Below, in pieces: positions 24,601 to 35,280 of a DNA stretch of 64,000 nt. A program made the position numbers and the translations under genes. Origin of the DNA: Marsupella aquatica (taxonomy: Eukaryota; Marchantiophyta). The notes beneath the pieces were generated by a model. The model was not told the DNA's origin, ran no database searches, and worked only from the letters and a program-made list of their open reading frames with translations. Each line of letters starts with the position of its first letter. Position 1 is the first letter of the stretch. The stretch spans positions 5,394,001-5,458,000 of the forward strand of contig OZ316891.1 in assembly GCA_973895155.1 (NCBI GenBank), given 5' to 3'.

Positions 24601-25256
24601 TGAAGAAGGAATTGGAGGAAGCCCACAGGGAGCAGGAGGAGGCCACAAACGAGCTGGAGGGGGCACGTAAGGACCTGGATGAAACCCAAGAGGAGTTGGA
24701 GGAAATCACGAGGAAGATGGAGAACCTACAGCGGCGGGCCGACAACCAAACAGAGCGGCTGAAGAAACAAGCCGCAGTATTTAAATGCTTAGCTGCAGCA
24801 GGTCCATCTCCCGTTGGGACAAACCAGTTACCAGGGGTGGTAATTGCCGAAGGACAAGCCGCGCCACCTGCACCAGTGCCGGAAGTAAGTGGGAAGGGAC
24901 CAGCTGCCGAGCCACCAACGAAGAAGAAGCGGAAACCTTCAGGGTCAAGGAGTAATACGACTTCACAGGCCGTGGTGATCAAGGAGGTAGACCCAGCACC
25001 GACCCCAGACAGGGTCACGGCTAAGGATCCAACTACCCTAGGGGAAGGGGAGGCCGAAGCTGTGGGAGTGGCTGAAGCCGAAGCCGTGGGTATTGCCGAG
25101 GCCGGTGTCGAGGCTGAAGCCGAAGGTGGACCCAGTCAGGCCGATGGAGAGTTGACTCGGTCAAGGGCAGGTAATCTGTCAATAGGCGGGCCAACGGCAG
25201 TGGCTGAGGAGGAAGTATTGGGGGCGTCCATTGAGGATCCACCACCGGTGTCGTGA
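21664..25256 (+). pseudogene. Mobile-domain/coiled-coil gene carried by the insertion, broken
   Basis: The start is the ATG at 21664 (MEPGQRPEV). It begins with an Arg-rich N-terminus, then helical charged sequence. A domain at about residues 260-430 contains LPWLKPEVPESDLLEFV, IYGKDFYLTPKVIAEVFGLP and IGEMIDFLRVTMHC, similar in style to the plant mobile domain of transposons. Pro-rich and acidic linkers and a long Glu/Lys/Gln coiled coil (about 23691-24790) follow, then a KKKRKP-like basic motif and an Ala/Glu-rich tail. A one-base indel near 23633 shifts the frame, and TGA at 24348-24350 interrupts the restored frame, which continues without other stops to TGA at 25254-25256. The ancestral protein would be about 1,200 residues. 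It could be a gag-like structural protein. Confidence 0.75.
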
Positions 25257-26177
25257 CGGTGCAAGGGCGCCGTTCCTTTTAGGGAGGGCGGACGTGGAGG
25301 GAGGAGGCGTGAGTGGGCAGGGCGGGCACGGATCTCCACGTTTAGGATTAGGATCAGAACCAGGAGCGGCCCTGACACTTAGCTTAGTGGGATTGCGGTC
25401 CCACTGGTAGGAGCAACACTTGTGCTCCTGCCTTGCTGTACATAGGTAGATTCAGGCAAGTAGATTACTGTTAAGTAGATTAGGCTTACGATGCAAAGAA
25501 TGGCAGATCCACTACCAGGATAAGTACCTGGGCAGCGGGGAGCTCAGAGCCTCTTCTTTAGCAAGTTTTTAGTTTGCACCAGCCGGGCTGGGATCAAGTA
25601 GTACGAGAAGCTCTCGGTTAGTCATACAGTGACCCTTGTGTATATTCATGTTTCCTCATGCCTAAGAGCTGAATAGAGTTGGCCTCACGGCTTAGTTCGC
25701 AGAACTTGTGTATGAGATGTACTGTTTGTATGGCAAGTGCATGGTATGACTCAGTCAGAATGAGTCATTTTGCTATTTGTGTGTCGCATTAACTTGTGTG
25801 AAGAGTGCCCACATCAACAAAAGGAAGGAAAGTAAGCAGGGGAGTGAGAGTTGGATGTGTCGAGCTGAGAGAGGTCTTAGCGGCTTAACCAAGCCTATTG
25901 GGGATCATTCCGGCGGCGGAATCCAAACATACCTAACAAGACGGAGGGGAAGACAGGGGAAGACAGGGGAAGGCCTATATTAGGCCGGCTACGTATCTCA
26001 TGACCCGATGAAGGATCTGTCCAGTATATGTGTGTAAAATGTTAATAGTAGTAGTAGAAGGTTAGCAGCGTCCCATGCCGCTAAGCCGCGGAAACGGCCT
26101 CGCCAAGCACGAAACCTGCGGGAATCGGCTTGAGCTGGGGGGTTTCTTGGGTTTAGGGAGCCATGGGACGCACCACA
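25257..26177 (+). other. 3' non-coding part of the 4.6-kb insertion
   Basis: No coding signal. Contains GTAGATTA-type short repeats (about 25,446-25,482) and a duplicated GGGGAAGACA near 25,948-25,968. It ends in GCACCACA at the insertion boundary. Confidence 0.5.
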
Positions 26178-27500
26178 GATACTGAGTTGGAGAGGATGCT
26201 CAAGCTCATTCTTCTTCTTACTCCTTTCCAACTGCTGTTTGAGTTCAGATACCTTCTTCTTGAGGAACTCATTCTCCTTCTCCAACTTCTTCTTATCTGT
26301 GGCATCACTCATGGTGGAGATCTTCTCAAGAATCTGCCCTGGTTTCACTCCTAGCTTCTGCGAAATGTCGGTGATGACCTTCTCCATCACAGTGGTCTTC
26401 CTCTTCACCTTCTGGAACGTGTCTGAGATGATCTGGAAATCAGCTAGGGTGTCTTGGGAGGCATGGCCGGGTGCATCCGGACATTCAGCCGGGTCGGAAA
26501 AGTCCGGGTCGAGGTTCCGGGCAGCAGACCGGGTCTTTCGAGGATTTGTCTCTGCTGGTTCCTCATCCTCACTGTCATCAGAGGTGGCCTGGGTGATATC
26601 TGGATCTGTCTCTCCATACTTGATGAAGTTGTACTTGGCCAATAGTAATTTCTTCTCCTCTCTAAACAAAACTCCTTCAAAGCTATATAGATGTACCAAG
26701 TAGCAGAAGAGGGGAGTAGGACTCTTGTTGGATAGGTTCTGTACCAACTTCCTTATCAAATCAAAGATAAGCTTAGTCCAGTTGACTTTTCTTTCTCCCT
26801 TGTAAGCAGCAACAATGGTAGAGCCAACTCCAACAGTAACTCTTCTTGGCTTCTCAGGGTACAGCAGGGGTAGCAGAAAGCTGAAGACTCGTCTCAGATC
26901 AGGATCCAAACATTTAGAAACATTGAACCCGTCCTTACTGTTGATGGCTCCTTTGAAGTAAGGAAGGATTAGGTTGACAGCTCTCCCCACTGGACCTTCT
27001 CCTTCATCTTCCAATACAAAAGCTCCTGCAATCATCATCTGAGTCCATCGCTCAGGTCGGCCTCTGGAGGTATCCTTAAACTCAACCGGACACTCCTTGG
27101 ATCGGATCTCTCTGATCATATCTTCGCTCTGATAACTCCAAGGTAGCTCCATCAGAGACTCACAGCCCATCCTGAGCAAAGACTCCCTCAGTTTGACCTT
27201 CTCAGCTTCACTGTCCGGGATAGCTGGCCTCAGAATTTTCATGGCAATAGGGATCTCCTTTCTCTTTGATCATCTCACAGGGGCTTTAACTGGAGTAGGT
27301 GCAGGTGATGTTGAGGTTGAATGCCCCTTAGAGACGCGAGAAGTGGACATTCCGGCTGGATCCATCCCTTGCTCCATAGGACTTATCAAAGTAGCAAATG
27401 GATTCCCAATAAATGGCCTGCCTCCTCGTCGGCAAGCTCTACAATGCTGCGACTTTGGAATGGTAAATTGTTTCGGTGTCGACCAATGGTAGAAATGTCC
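26178..27500 (-). pseudogene. 5' part of a mobile-domain-type gene split by an insertion
   Basis: Minus-strand frame with an ATG at 27242 (MKILRPAIP). It runs through a globular region (QMMIAGAFVLEDEGEG, VNWTKLIFDLIRKL, LFCYLVHLYSFEGVL), a Ser/Asp/Glu-rich linker and a Lys/Glu coiled coil, up to the insertion at 26178. The same frame continues upstream of 27242 to about 27500, with a QHCRACRR motif, interrupted only by TGA at 27270-27272, which a CGA-to-TGA change could explain. The globular part resembles plant transposon-associated mobile proteins. I cannot name a family with confidence. The gene is broken by the insertion and probably by the TGA. Confidence 0.75.
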
Positions 27501-29041
27501 GGGTCGACCTGGCTACGGCGTTTCTGATCAACTGACAAGCGCTTCTGGAAACTTTGATCAAGATCCCGTCAATCAGAATTCAGGTGCATCGAACGTGGGG
27601 GAAAGATAGACTCAAACGGGCCTGCAATGTGGATGTCCGGATTGACCTGGCCTTCCTTCTCATCACCGATGTATGCACGATCAGAACCTCTAACTTCCTG
27701 CCTTCACTCCCAGCGGCGGAGTAGGCATTCCCCTCACAACAAATTAGTCAGTACCCTCATATCCAGGCTCTCATCAAGAAATTCAAGATTGGTCCTATAA
27801 TCCAGACCCAAGATCCTCTACCAAAAGGGTAGAGCCTCCTCACTCTACTGCTTTAACAGCCTAATGCGCTCGGGAACTCAAAACCTACTAAGTTCGGCTT
27901 TGAGAGGTGTGAGAGGCCGGATCGACTCCCCTGGGCCCCCAGCCTTTGTAAACTAAAGAGGTATACGTGCGTACACCCCCCTCCTTAGTACCCCTTATTA
28001 TTTTTGGAAGCCTATAAAAATTTCTCTTGTTATTCTTAAAAACTTAATTTTGGAGAATAAATCTGCCCCTTTGAGATATTATAATTTCACATTTTACACC
28101 ATTTATGAAAGCCTTGAAAAGTTATAAATTCATCATTTGCACACGGTTCTAAAACTGACGGGAGTGTTTTGGAAGGGTTTTGGGTACATACATTTTTGTG
28201 TTCGTGACCCTTTAACCCCAAACTTCAACTTTGGGGCATTTTTGAACCACACGGCAGGGTAGTCAGGGTTCAAAAGCTCCAAAGTCCTAAACTACTCTGA
28301 ATCATAGATATTGCAAGCATAATTATATGTCATATACACATGTTCCAATAAAGGGTGGCCACAAGGACCAATCCTATTGTGACGCGTGTCACATCCATAT
28401 TACATCACCTCTTGAAGCATATTAACTTGGGCAACATTTATATAAGCCTATATTAGTTAGAAAGGGTTCTTTGAATAAAACCATCCCTTGATATTTCTAA
28501 GCCAATTATAAAAATTAATCTCAAATCAGATTTTTTGCACCCTTCATCCGTTCGCACATCCAACCCATTATTAATAATGCTGGGGGCCCAGGGATCGACT
28601 CTCCTTCCTTATATCCGGATTCTGCTGTGGTCATGCCTGTGTTTGACTTATGGTTTTAAACACTTTGGCAATGGACAGCTGTTGTTGAGTAGAGTCTCGG
28701 TATAAGCTTTATATCTCATTCCAGGCTTATAACAAAAAGTTCCGGGTCGATCCTCCTTCTCTAATATCAATCCGGGTTGACCTCAGATGGGCTTGAAAGT
28801 CTCATAACACTTCATAGTAGTCTTCAGGTCCCTCTTTAGCCTCATTTGAGATCTTAAACTTAAAAATTCGAAAATTTATGGCTAGTTAACCCTTCCTTCA
28901 TAAACATCCTTATCTCACACTAATTATGAGTGCCAAATCACGATCAAAATATTGACAACATTTTCTCTTACAACAATTGTTTGTACTAATGTGTAGTATA
29001 TCTTCCACAGAAAGTGCTTTCTCCCTTTTTGAGACATCTAT
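27501..29041. other. Intergenic, with scattered CCGG(G/A)TYGAYC motifs and a small TIR element
   Basis: No gene seen. Short motifs of the type TCCGGGTCGACCTGG or TCCGGATTGACCTGG recur (about 27,496, 27,632, 27,917, 28,741 and 28,771), each partly palindromic around GTCGAC. The TIR element at 27929-28593 sits inside one of them. On the plus strand 27,540-27,900 has no open frame of note. Confidence 0.5.
27929..28593. mobile_element. Small non-autonomous TIR element (665 bp, 8-bp target duplication)
   Basis: Terminal inverted repeats CCCTGGGCCCCCAGC (27929-27943) and GCTGGGGGCCCAGGG (28579-28593) are perfect over 15 bp. The 8-bp sequence ATCGACTC flanks both ends (27921-27928 and 28594-28601). 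The interior is AT-rich with no coding potential. An 8-bp duplication fits the hAT superfamily, though the terminal bases are not the usual CAGGG type, so the superfamily is inferred only from the duplication length. Confidence 0.88.
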
Positions 29042-29734
29042 TCAAAGCTTTTTTCGGGATCTCACTTTAGTAACATAGGATCTCTTTTGACTCAAAGCGT
29101 CTTTCAGATCTAACCCTTGATTCAAAAAATGGCACTCTAGACTTCTCCCACCAGGAGCAATTAACCTTCTGATTGGCCAAGGAACAAGACAGTCTTTGTA
29201 CCTCAAATGGTCCCTCCTAGCACCATCAACAAATTCCATAATGAGGATTCCAACGTGTGAGTCACCAAGCAGAGTCCCTTGTAGCACTGCTTCCAGATTA
29301 ATTGTGCTAACCATTGCTATTGAGAAATTGATATTCTCCTCATCAAGGACCTTCACTGTCAATTCCTTCCAGTTACACTTTTGAATTATAATGTCTTCAA
29401 GGTTTCCTCCACCTTGTGCTCGACCATTATCATCATCGCTGTCGTCTACGCACCTGATCACTTCCTTCACTTGGCCACCACTTGATGCTAAAGGTAGTAG
29501 TTGAGATTTATCCCAAGGCACATACGACCCTTCATGGAATACCATCTGACAATCTGAATTGTCTTTAGGTAAAACCTTGATCATCTTTACAAGAACTTGA
29601 TTGGACCCTAGAACAAACTTCTCAACTGTCCTCAAAGGATCAACATTGATAATTACGCCTTTGGCAACCCCAAAGCTCCAATGCACAGTCCAACCCCTTC
29701 TCCGACCACAATCCAATGTTTTGAAGAAACCATC
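29042..29734 (-). CDS. Tandem LG-x-HVGI domain protein fragment (DUF8039-like)
   Basis: A minus-strand exon opening after an ATTCAG acceptor at 29735-29740 and ending in a stop at 29042. It starts DGFFKTLDCG and has two copies of the module seen at the N-terminus of the transposase-like copy B: first VAKGVIINVDPLRTVEKFVLG...VPWDKSQLLPL, then FSIAMVSTINLEAVLQG...LLGDSHVGILIMEF...LVPWPIRRLI. An Asp/Gly-rich linker separates them. The upstream exon was not identified. In plants this type of domain accompanies transposase genes, so this is probably an orphan 5' part of a third member of the family in the window. Product function unknown. Confidence 0.6.
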   Translation of the reverse strand, partial: DGFFKTLDCGRRRGWTVHWSFGVAKGVIINVDPLRTVEKFVLGSNQVLVKMIKVLPKDNSDCQMVFHEGSYVPWDKSQLLPLASSGGQVKEVIRCVDDSDDDNGRAQGGGNLEDIIIQKCNWKELTVKVLDEENINFSIAMVSTINLEAVLQGTLLGDSHVGILIMEFVDGARRDHLRYKDCLVPWPIRRLIAPGGRSLECHFLNQGLDLKDALSQKRSYVTKVRSRKKL

Positions 29735-29980
29735 CTGAATTAAGATATAAGACTATTATTATTTGAATAAATGTATTGGAAAATGATATAAACTTATTTA
29801 CATAATCACTAAACATAAACAAATACTCGAACATAAACATTCTTAGTTAATCATATTCCATAATGGTCTTCCTCCAAACGGCAATCTGTCATATCTAAGC
29901 TAAGTATTGAATAATTATCTTGTACTCAACTAGTGATGTATCATACTAACTTCTGGATCATCCATAGAAACTTTTGGATG
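29735..29980. other. AT-rich intron or upstream sequence
   Basis: Probably an intron or 5' flank of the preceding minus-strand exon. Nothing else recognised. Confidence 0.4.
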
Positions 29981-30187
29981 ACGGAACACCGTTTTGCCAA
30001 ATGTAAATTAAATGGATTATCTTAATGGAATAAATGGATTATATTATTAGGGGTCATCAAAGCATCGAGAATCCAATTCACGGAACAGTGTTCCACAAAA
30101 AACATACTTAGGTCATGCTTAATGTGATTTCAACTAGTGAACAATAGTCTATATAAGGATGGATGTGTTGCACGGAACGGTGTTTCG
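29981..30187. repeat. Palindrome family B, distal copies
   Basis: Three variants of the CACGGAACA-type palindrome at 29981-29998, 30079-30096 and 30171-30187, 92-98 bp apart, two with GCCAAA following. The same motif forms an array 8 kb away (37865-38331). Confidence 0.85.
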
Positions 30188-30427
30188 CCAAAAACCTAAA
30201 TCTGTAAGTCAAGGATTGAAAACCAGTCCAAATGAACTGAATTTGACAATAAATTGACACCTGTCCATAATTTTAGCATAATAGAAAGAATGAAGGACAT
30301 TTACTCTAGAGTCCAAACTCTTATTTTCCTTAATTAGAGATCATCTTGTCTTTTGACTCAAGGTCATCAGTTTGGGTGGATCTAATAATGGGCAAGAGTG
30401 CCATTAATTATTAGATTGAACTATTCC

Positions 30428-30466
30428 CTCCTAAATAATGATCAGATCCTCTTCATTATTTAGGAG
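30428..30466. repeat. 14-bp perfect inverted repeat, 11-bp loop
   Basis: CTCCTAAATAATGA at 30428-30441 is the exact reverse complement of TCATTATTTAGGAG at 30453-30466. The right arm leads directly into the first copy of the 30464-30968 repeat. Confidence 0.9.
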
Positions 30467-30968
30467 AAGAAGCGATTCATCAGCAGCGAACATGTTGCAG
30501 AATTCTGATTTTGATTAGAGCTCGACTGTGGGTGGAGATCTAGAACAGCCAAGAATCGAAAGGAGGCAATCCTTCCAAAGTGGATATCATTTGATGATTT
30601 GGAGGAGAGAAGAAGCGATCCATCAGCAAAGAACATGTTTTAGAGTTATAGAATTGTAATCTATTTTGTTTGAGAGCTCGACTCTGGGCGGAGATCTAGA
30701 ATTGACTAGAATCAAGATGATCGAGTAACGACAATCAAAGTCCGACATGGATCAGAAACCTACGAGGTTGTAATCAGGAGCTGCAATTGATTGAAGTGAT
30801 AGACGGGTCTGTCAATTGTTTTATAGCTTGTTCCGTTTCCATAAGTGGATGTGGTCTGGTGATTTCGCGGAGAGAAGAAGCAAGCCGTCGGCAAAGAACG
30901 TGTTTCAGAGAGACAAAATTGTGATGTATTTTGTTTGAGAGCTCGACTGTGGGTGGAGATCTAGAACA
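30464..30968. repeat. Three direct copies of an 85-95-bp repeat
   Basis: Copies at about 30464-30546, 30606-30702 and 30870-30966 share GAGAAGAAGCGATYCATCAG, AAGAACATGTT and GAGCTCGACTGTGGGTGG followed by AGATCTAGAA. Copies 2 and 3 keep TATTTTGTTTGAGAGCTCG. The spacing is uneven (about 142 and 264 bp). No open frame is conserved among them. Confidence 0.85.
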
Positions 30969-33251
30969 ACCAAGCAATTTATCACAATCTACTTCAGGTC
31001 AGTTTGTATATTACTCTTTGAATGTTGTTGTTTTTCTACTCAAAGTTGTTTGTAGAACAAATAAGACGAGGAGTTATCCACTATCATCCTTAACCTCCAA
31101 ATCAAAAGACCACATCCACTTCTGGAAAACAACACATTCAAGCTCAAAGCAACTGACAGAGCCTTTACTTCAATGAATTGCAGCTCCTGCTTACAACCTC
31201 ACGAGCTTTCAATCCATCGCGGACTTTGATTGTTGCTTGGAAATACTCATCTCCAAGTAAGCAATCCTCTCTCCTAAACGAGCTCAGGTCTCCAATCTCT
31301 TGGCTCGCTCCACTCAAAAATGCTGTTCGCTTCAAATAATGAAACAAAAAGGGGGACGATGCGAGGTTAGGAAAACCGGAAACACTGTAAACCAATCCCG
31401 CTCTGTGTGACTCCAAAGTTTTGGGCTGATCGATTTGAATTTTAAATTTTGAACTGAGATGCTGATATCTTCAGTCACGATTGCCCAACTTTCATCATAC
31501 TTACTCAGCCATGTTATAGTCGCTTCTTGAATATCGAGGCTGGAATGAAACAAATGCAAAAAAATGAATCGCAAGTAAAATAATTCACATTGACGTAGCT
31601 AACAAATTTTATTATCAAATGAATATTTATATGAATCATTTAGCCCCTGCTTATTAACTAGCCAGGTGTGTAACTCTTTGTAAGAAGGCGAAGGGTTTAT
31701 TCCTGAGAGCATCATTTTTGCTCATTCAGGTTTGCAACAAATAAAATATATTAAAAAATTATGGTTAATTGATCTTATAATCTCCTAGACCCAATTTGCC
31801 CGCCAATTTGTGGGATTAGCAAAATAAATCCGCTCTTTTCTTCACTGTCTACCTTTGGAAATATTAAATATTAAATATCACAAAATTTTATGTAATTCAC
31901 CCTATTTCTTATTTCTAACACTGGATTTTTATCTCCTCAATTTACTACTAACGGAGGACCATCAGATCTGGTGATTAGCCCCACTTGTTGAGAGAAAATA
32001 CAACACTGTATACCACACACCAACAACCAGACATGCCTTACACCAACTCCTAAAATACACAGTTCACCTTTGTCATGGCTAGCTACGTCTACTCATAATC
32101 CCAATTTATGGACCAAATGTATCCTCATTCAAGCAAAAATATTAAGCAACACTATAGGATGCCACAATCATGAAATTATTGTTCATGGTCATGGCTTTAT
32201 TACTTACCTTTGACCAGATTTTTAAAAATTTTGTGCCCTGCAAATTTGAATGAAGACCACTTTAAAAGTGGCGCAACTGTGTATTATAGGAGTTAATTTC
32301 CAAGGCAGAGAAAATACTCGCCATGTTTTTCACCAGACAATAACAAAGGGTTTAGGTGATGAGGCCCTAACAATTTGAAAAGGTTAGTCAGCTTAATCAT
32401 GATATATATCACATCTTCTCTTTTACTGTCACTATGTCTAAATGAGTTGCATATACACCAGCCCTGAGTGGGCTTTATAATGGGTTCCAATGCTCCCTAA
32501 GTTCCACTTTGAAACTCAAATAGACTAATGTGCAATCATCCATTTCATCACTGGTGCACACAACAAATTACAGTAAGTTAGTAGTTCTTCCATGATTGAC
32601 CAGAGAAGAGACTCACTTTAATATTCAATCAGACTCAAAGGGATAAATATCCCTCACAACACAAATAAACAAAGTACTTGACATATGACACCCATGATAT
32701 AGACCACAAAACCCAGATAGTATAATACACTATACTATCACTCCAAATGGTGTGACAGAGGAGATAGATTGATGAGCTATTTAGAAAGGAGGTTTGTTGG
32801 TGTCTCCAAAAATTGTGATCCTTAGTTGTATCAGGGTTACTTGTGATTGCCCACATAGTTTTATGGACTAGAAAATTTTGAGATTGAAGCAACTTTTGAG
32901 GAGATAAAATACAGTCACTCTAATGAGCTAGACAGTGTTTTATATGCCCCACCATTACCTCAAGGCCCTTCAGCATGAAGGGAGCTAAATAGCTTTTGAA
33001 AGATCCTAGTCCTCAAGTAGAAAATGAGGGATTGAATTTCTCACCTGTGGCCATATCAACAAGGACATTTAACTCAAGCAAATGTGGACTCATACGTCAT
33101 GGATTAAACAATTATCAAGTAACTTGCAACTTCAAAATTGGATGAAGGGGCCTGAACTCTCGTGCTTTACAGAGAAACCCATTAATTTGAAGACAATTTC
33201 AGAATGCTTATAAACTGACAGACAAATATAAGAAGCCTCAATGTTTGACAG

Positions 33252-33291
33252 TAAACCCTAAACCCTAATTATAGTTAGGGTTTAGGGTTTA
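33252..33291. repeat. Head-to-head plant telomeric repeats
   Basis: TAAACCCTAAACCCTAA (33252-33268) is followed after a few bases by TTAGGGTTTAGGGTTTA (33275-33291), its reverse complement. The units are the plant telomere unit TTTAGGG in inverted orientation, with a short ATAG-type centre. Confidence 0.93.
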
Positions 33292-33372
33292 GACCCTAAT
33301 GAGACCTTCACACGGAAAACCATACAACTACATAACACAAGGTAGTGTGAGATTCTATTAAAGGATTGTAAG

Positions 33373-33473
33373 CAAGGGGTCTAGCTGAGGTGGTAAAGCA
33401 ATTGAGAGATACCCCATCCTTTCTAATACCAGCGGGAATACCAGGCAATGTGAGGAATATGAAACAATTTTTT
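33373..33473 (+). mobile_element. Possible tRNA-derived SINE remnant
   Basis: TAGCTGAGGTGG at 33382-33393 matches the RNA polymerase III A box (TRGCNNAGYNGG). A degenerate B-box-like TTTCTAATACC follows about 36 bp later, the spacing of tRNA-derived promoters. The segment ends in a run of T (about 33466-33473), as some plant SINEs do. It is not a tRNA gene, because no cloverleaf or intact B box is visible. No target duplication was found. Confidence 0.4.
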
Positions 33474-34515
33474 TGGGCAAAGTGGGGAGGCAATAGGCCA
33501 AGATATATGCATGATAATATTACTGGTACACGAGTTTTACTAACTATAATTGCTACACATGGCAACCCGTGGCCACCTTTATAAATGGACAAGTCCTCTG
33601 AGGGGTGAGGATTCAGAGTTGGTGGGCATGTGGCAATGGACTCCATCCAATGGTGCATGATTGAAGTATTAACCCCACCACCCCCTTGAGATATACCACC
33701 CCCCCCCCCCTTCACCTTTGAAATAAAACCCCCTCTAAACCCCCTTAAGTGTATTCTTGCTAATTTGTCATTCATACTTTGGCATGAAGGGTTTGATGTG
33801 TGGGGTGAGTTTAGGAACAAACTTATCTTCATGTAACCCTGGAATTGAAAAGTAACCCTTTTAGTCACAAATGAAGCCATTTAATGAGTTATGCCCTTTG
33901 CCTATAAATGAATGAAATTACCCCTCCTTCCGACTGCATTGTTATGTTTTATACACAAACTATGGTTTTACATCCAATGGTAGTGCATTTTTTGGACTTT
34001 GGGTTGGCCTCATGTGTACTTTGTCTGTGCCCATGTAAATACCTTTGTGAAATTTAGTAAAGGGGCCAATGGAGTAAAGGAACAATAAAGAGGAGGGGCC
34101 GATAGGAGGCAATCATCCCCCTGTTTTTACTAGACAGTGAAATGCCATATAGTTCTCTTGTGGTCAAGGAAAGTTGGTGCCCTGGAAAAACAAAGCATTA
34201 CTTTAGATGTGTTTAATAAGGATGGTACAATATATCATAATTCCTAGGCTTTAATATCAGCTGGGCACTTACACACCAAACAATGATAATACCCCTTTTG
34301 AAATATGTCTATTGATGACATTTTCTATGTGAGGGTCTATTTCTAGGAGGTCTCTAATACGACTAGTGGCATTTAGGGGTCCTAAAAGTACCAAAACAAG
34401 AAGGTCAAGATAGCCCATACCAATAGTAGCCACGTCTCCTCCTCACAAAAGTCATAAAAGGTGTAAGTTTTAAAAGACAAGCCAGTTTAGTTCCACCATT
34501 GGGTAGGATAGTGCA

Positions 34516-35280
34516 CTCTATTTGCCCTAATCTTAGGTTTATTGGAAAGCTGGCTATCAACGAGCTCTTCATTTCTATTATATATACTAGTGGTCCTCAA
34601 GGGCAACACAACAATTGGATGATAATTGGGAAGGTATATAGGGTTTAGAAAATACCCCGGAAAACTAAAGGAGGGGCTCTAAAGTGGGGGTTTGGCGACA
34701 TGTTGAGCACAAAATACAAAGGAAGGGTAAGGTTGGGAAAACGGGGATATTTAGGGAAGGGGACATGGTCTCAGAAAATTGAGTTTGTATTTGGAATCAG
34801 GGGGTACTGCTTACTCTACTCAGTGAATTTGGGTTCCACTTGAGAAGTTCAAAAAATGGCATTTCTGGAAGGGTACTAGGCTTTTGGAACACTTGTTTCA
34901 AAATTGGATAATTATCTAAGAAAGGTGCACTCTATTACAGCTAATGTTAGGCTCAATAGAAAGCTATTAACAACCTCTTCACTTCTCACATAGTAGATGT
35001 CAATAATAAATCCATTTTGTGCACATTCAGCGGGATTCAGTTTGGGGAGTTTTTGAGCAAAAAGTACACAAAATGACTTTCTTATTGAGCAAAAAATAAA
35101 TAATGCAAGTTGATGGCATGACAAATATGGTACACTTAAGAAAGAATTGATAATGCAAGAAATAAGATGCGTTGACTTGCATGAGGGCATTGTGTTTCTA
35201 TACTAGTGGTCCTCAAGGGCAACACAACAATTGGATGATAATTGGGAAGGTATAGGGTTTAGAAAATACCCCAAAAAACA
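34516..35280. repeat. Partial segmental duplication with an internal gap
   Basis: A near-identical block of about 80 bp (ACTAGTGGTCCTCAAGGG through TAGAAAATACCCC) occurs at 34586-34667 and 35201-35280. The sequence just before the first block (34516-34580, GTGCACTCTATT...TCTTCA) recurs, diverged, at 34923-34985. The second copy has about 215 bp of extra sequence between the two parts. Best read as an old duplication with a later insertion at about 34,990-35,190. Confidence 0.8.

Larger units (their letters stand above)
21549..26177 (+). mobile_element. 4,629-bp insertion with TG...CA ends and 5-bp target duplication
   Basis: The 5-bp sequence GATAC flanks the segment on both sides (21544-21548 and 26178-26182), and removal restores the reading frame of the interrupted minus-strand gene. 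The left end reads TGTGATGCCTAG. The right end, inverted, reads TGTGGTGCGTCC, giving a short imperfect terminal inverted repeat. I found no LTRs: neither end sequence recurs at the other side. The insert carries one long plus-strand gene and no recognisable transposase, integrase or reverse transcriptase. The class is unresolved: a non-autonomous LTR-type derivative or a TIR element with a captured gene. Confidence 0.88.

Noticed and set aside
21549-26177. The 4.6-kb insertion as a normal LTR retrotransposon
   Set aside because: TG...CA ends and a 5-bp duplication fit, but I compared the first 115 bp and the last 900 bp and found no direct repeat, primer binding site or pol domain.
33382-33430. 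tRNA gene
   Set aside because: The A box is good but the B box is degenerate and no acceptor or anticodon stems can be drawn, so a SINE-type remnant is the better reading.
33308-33880. 190-codon minus-strand open frame
   Set aside because: It includes the complement of the SINE-like segment and a poly-C run, and has no recognisable domain.
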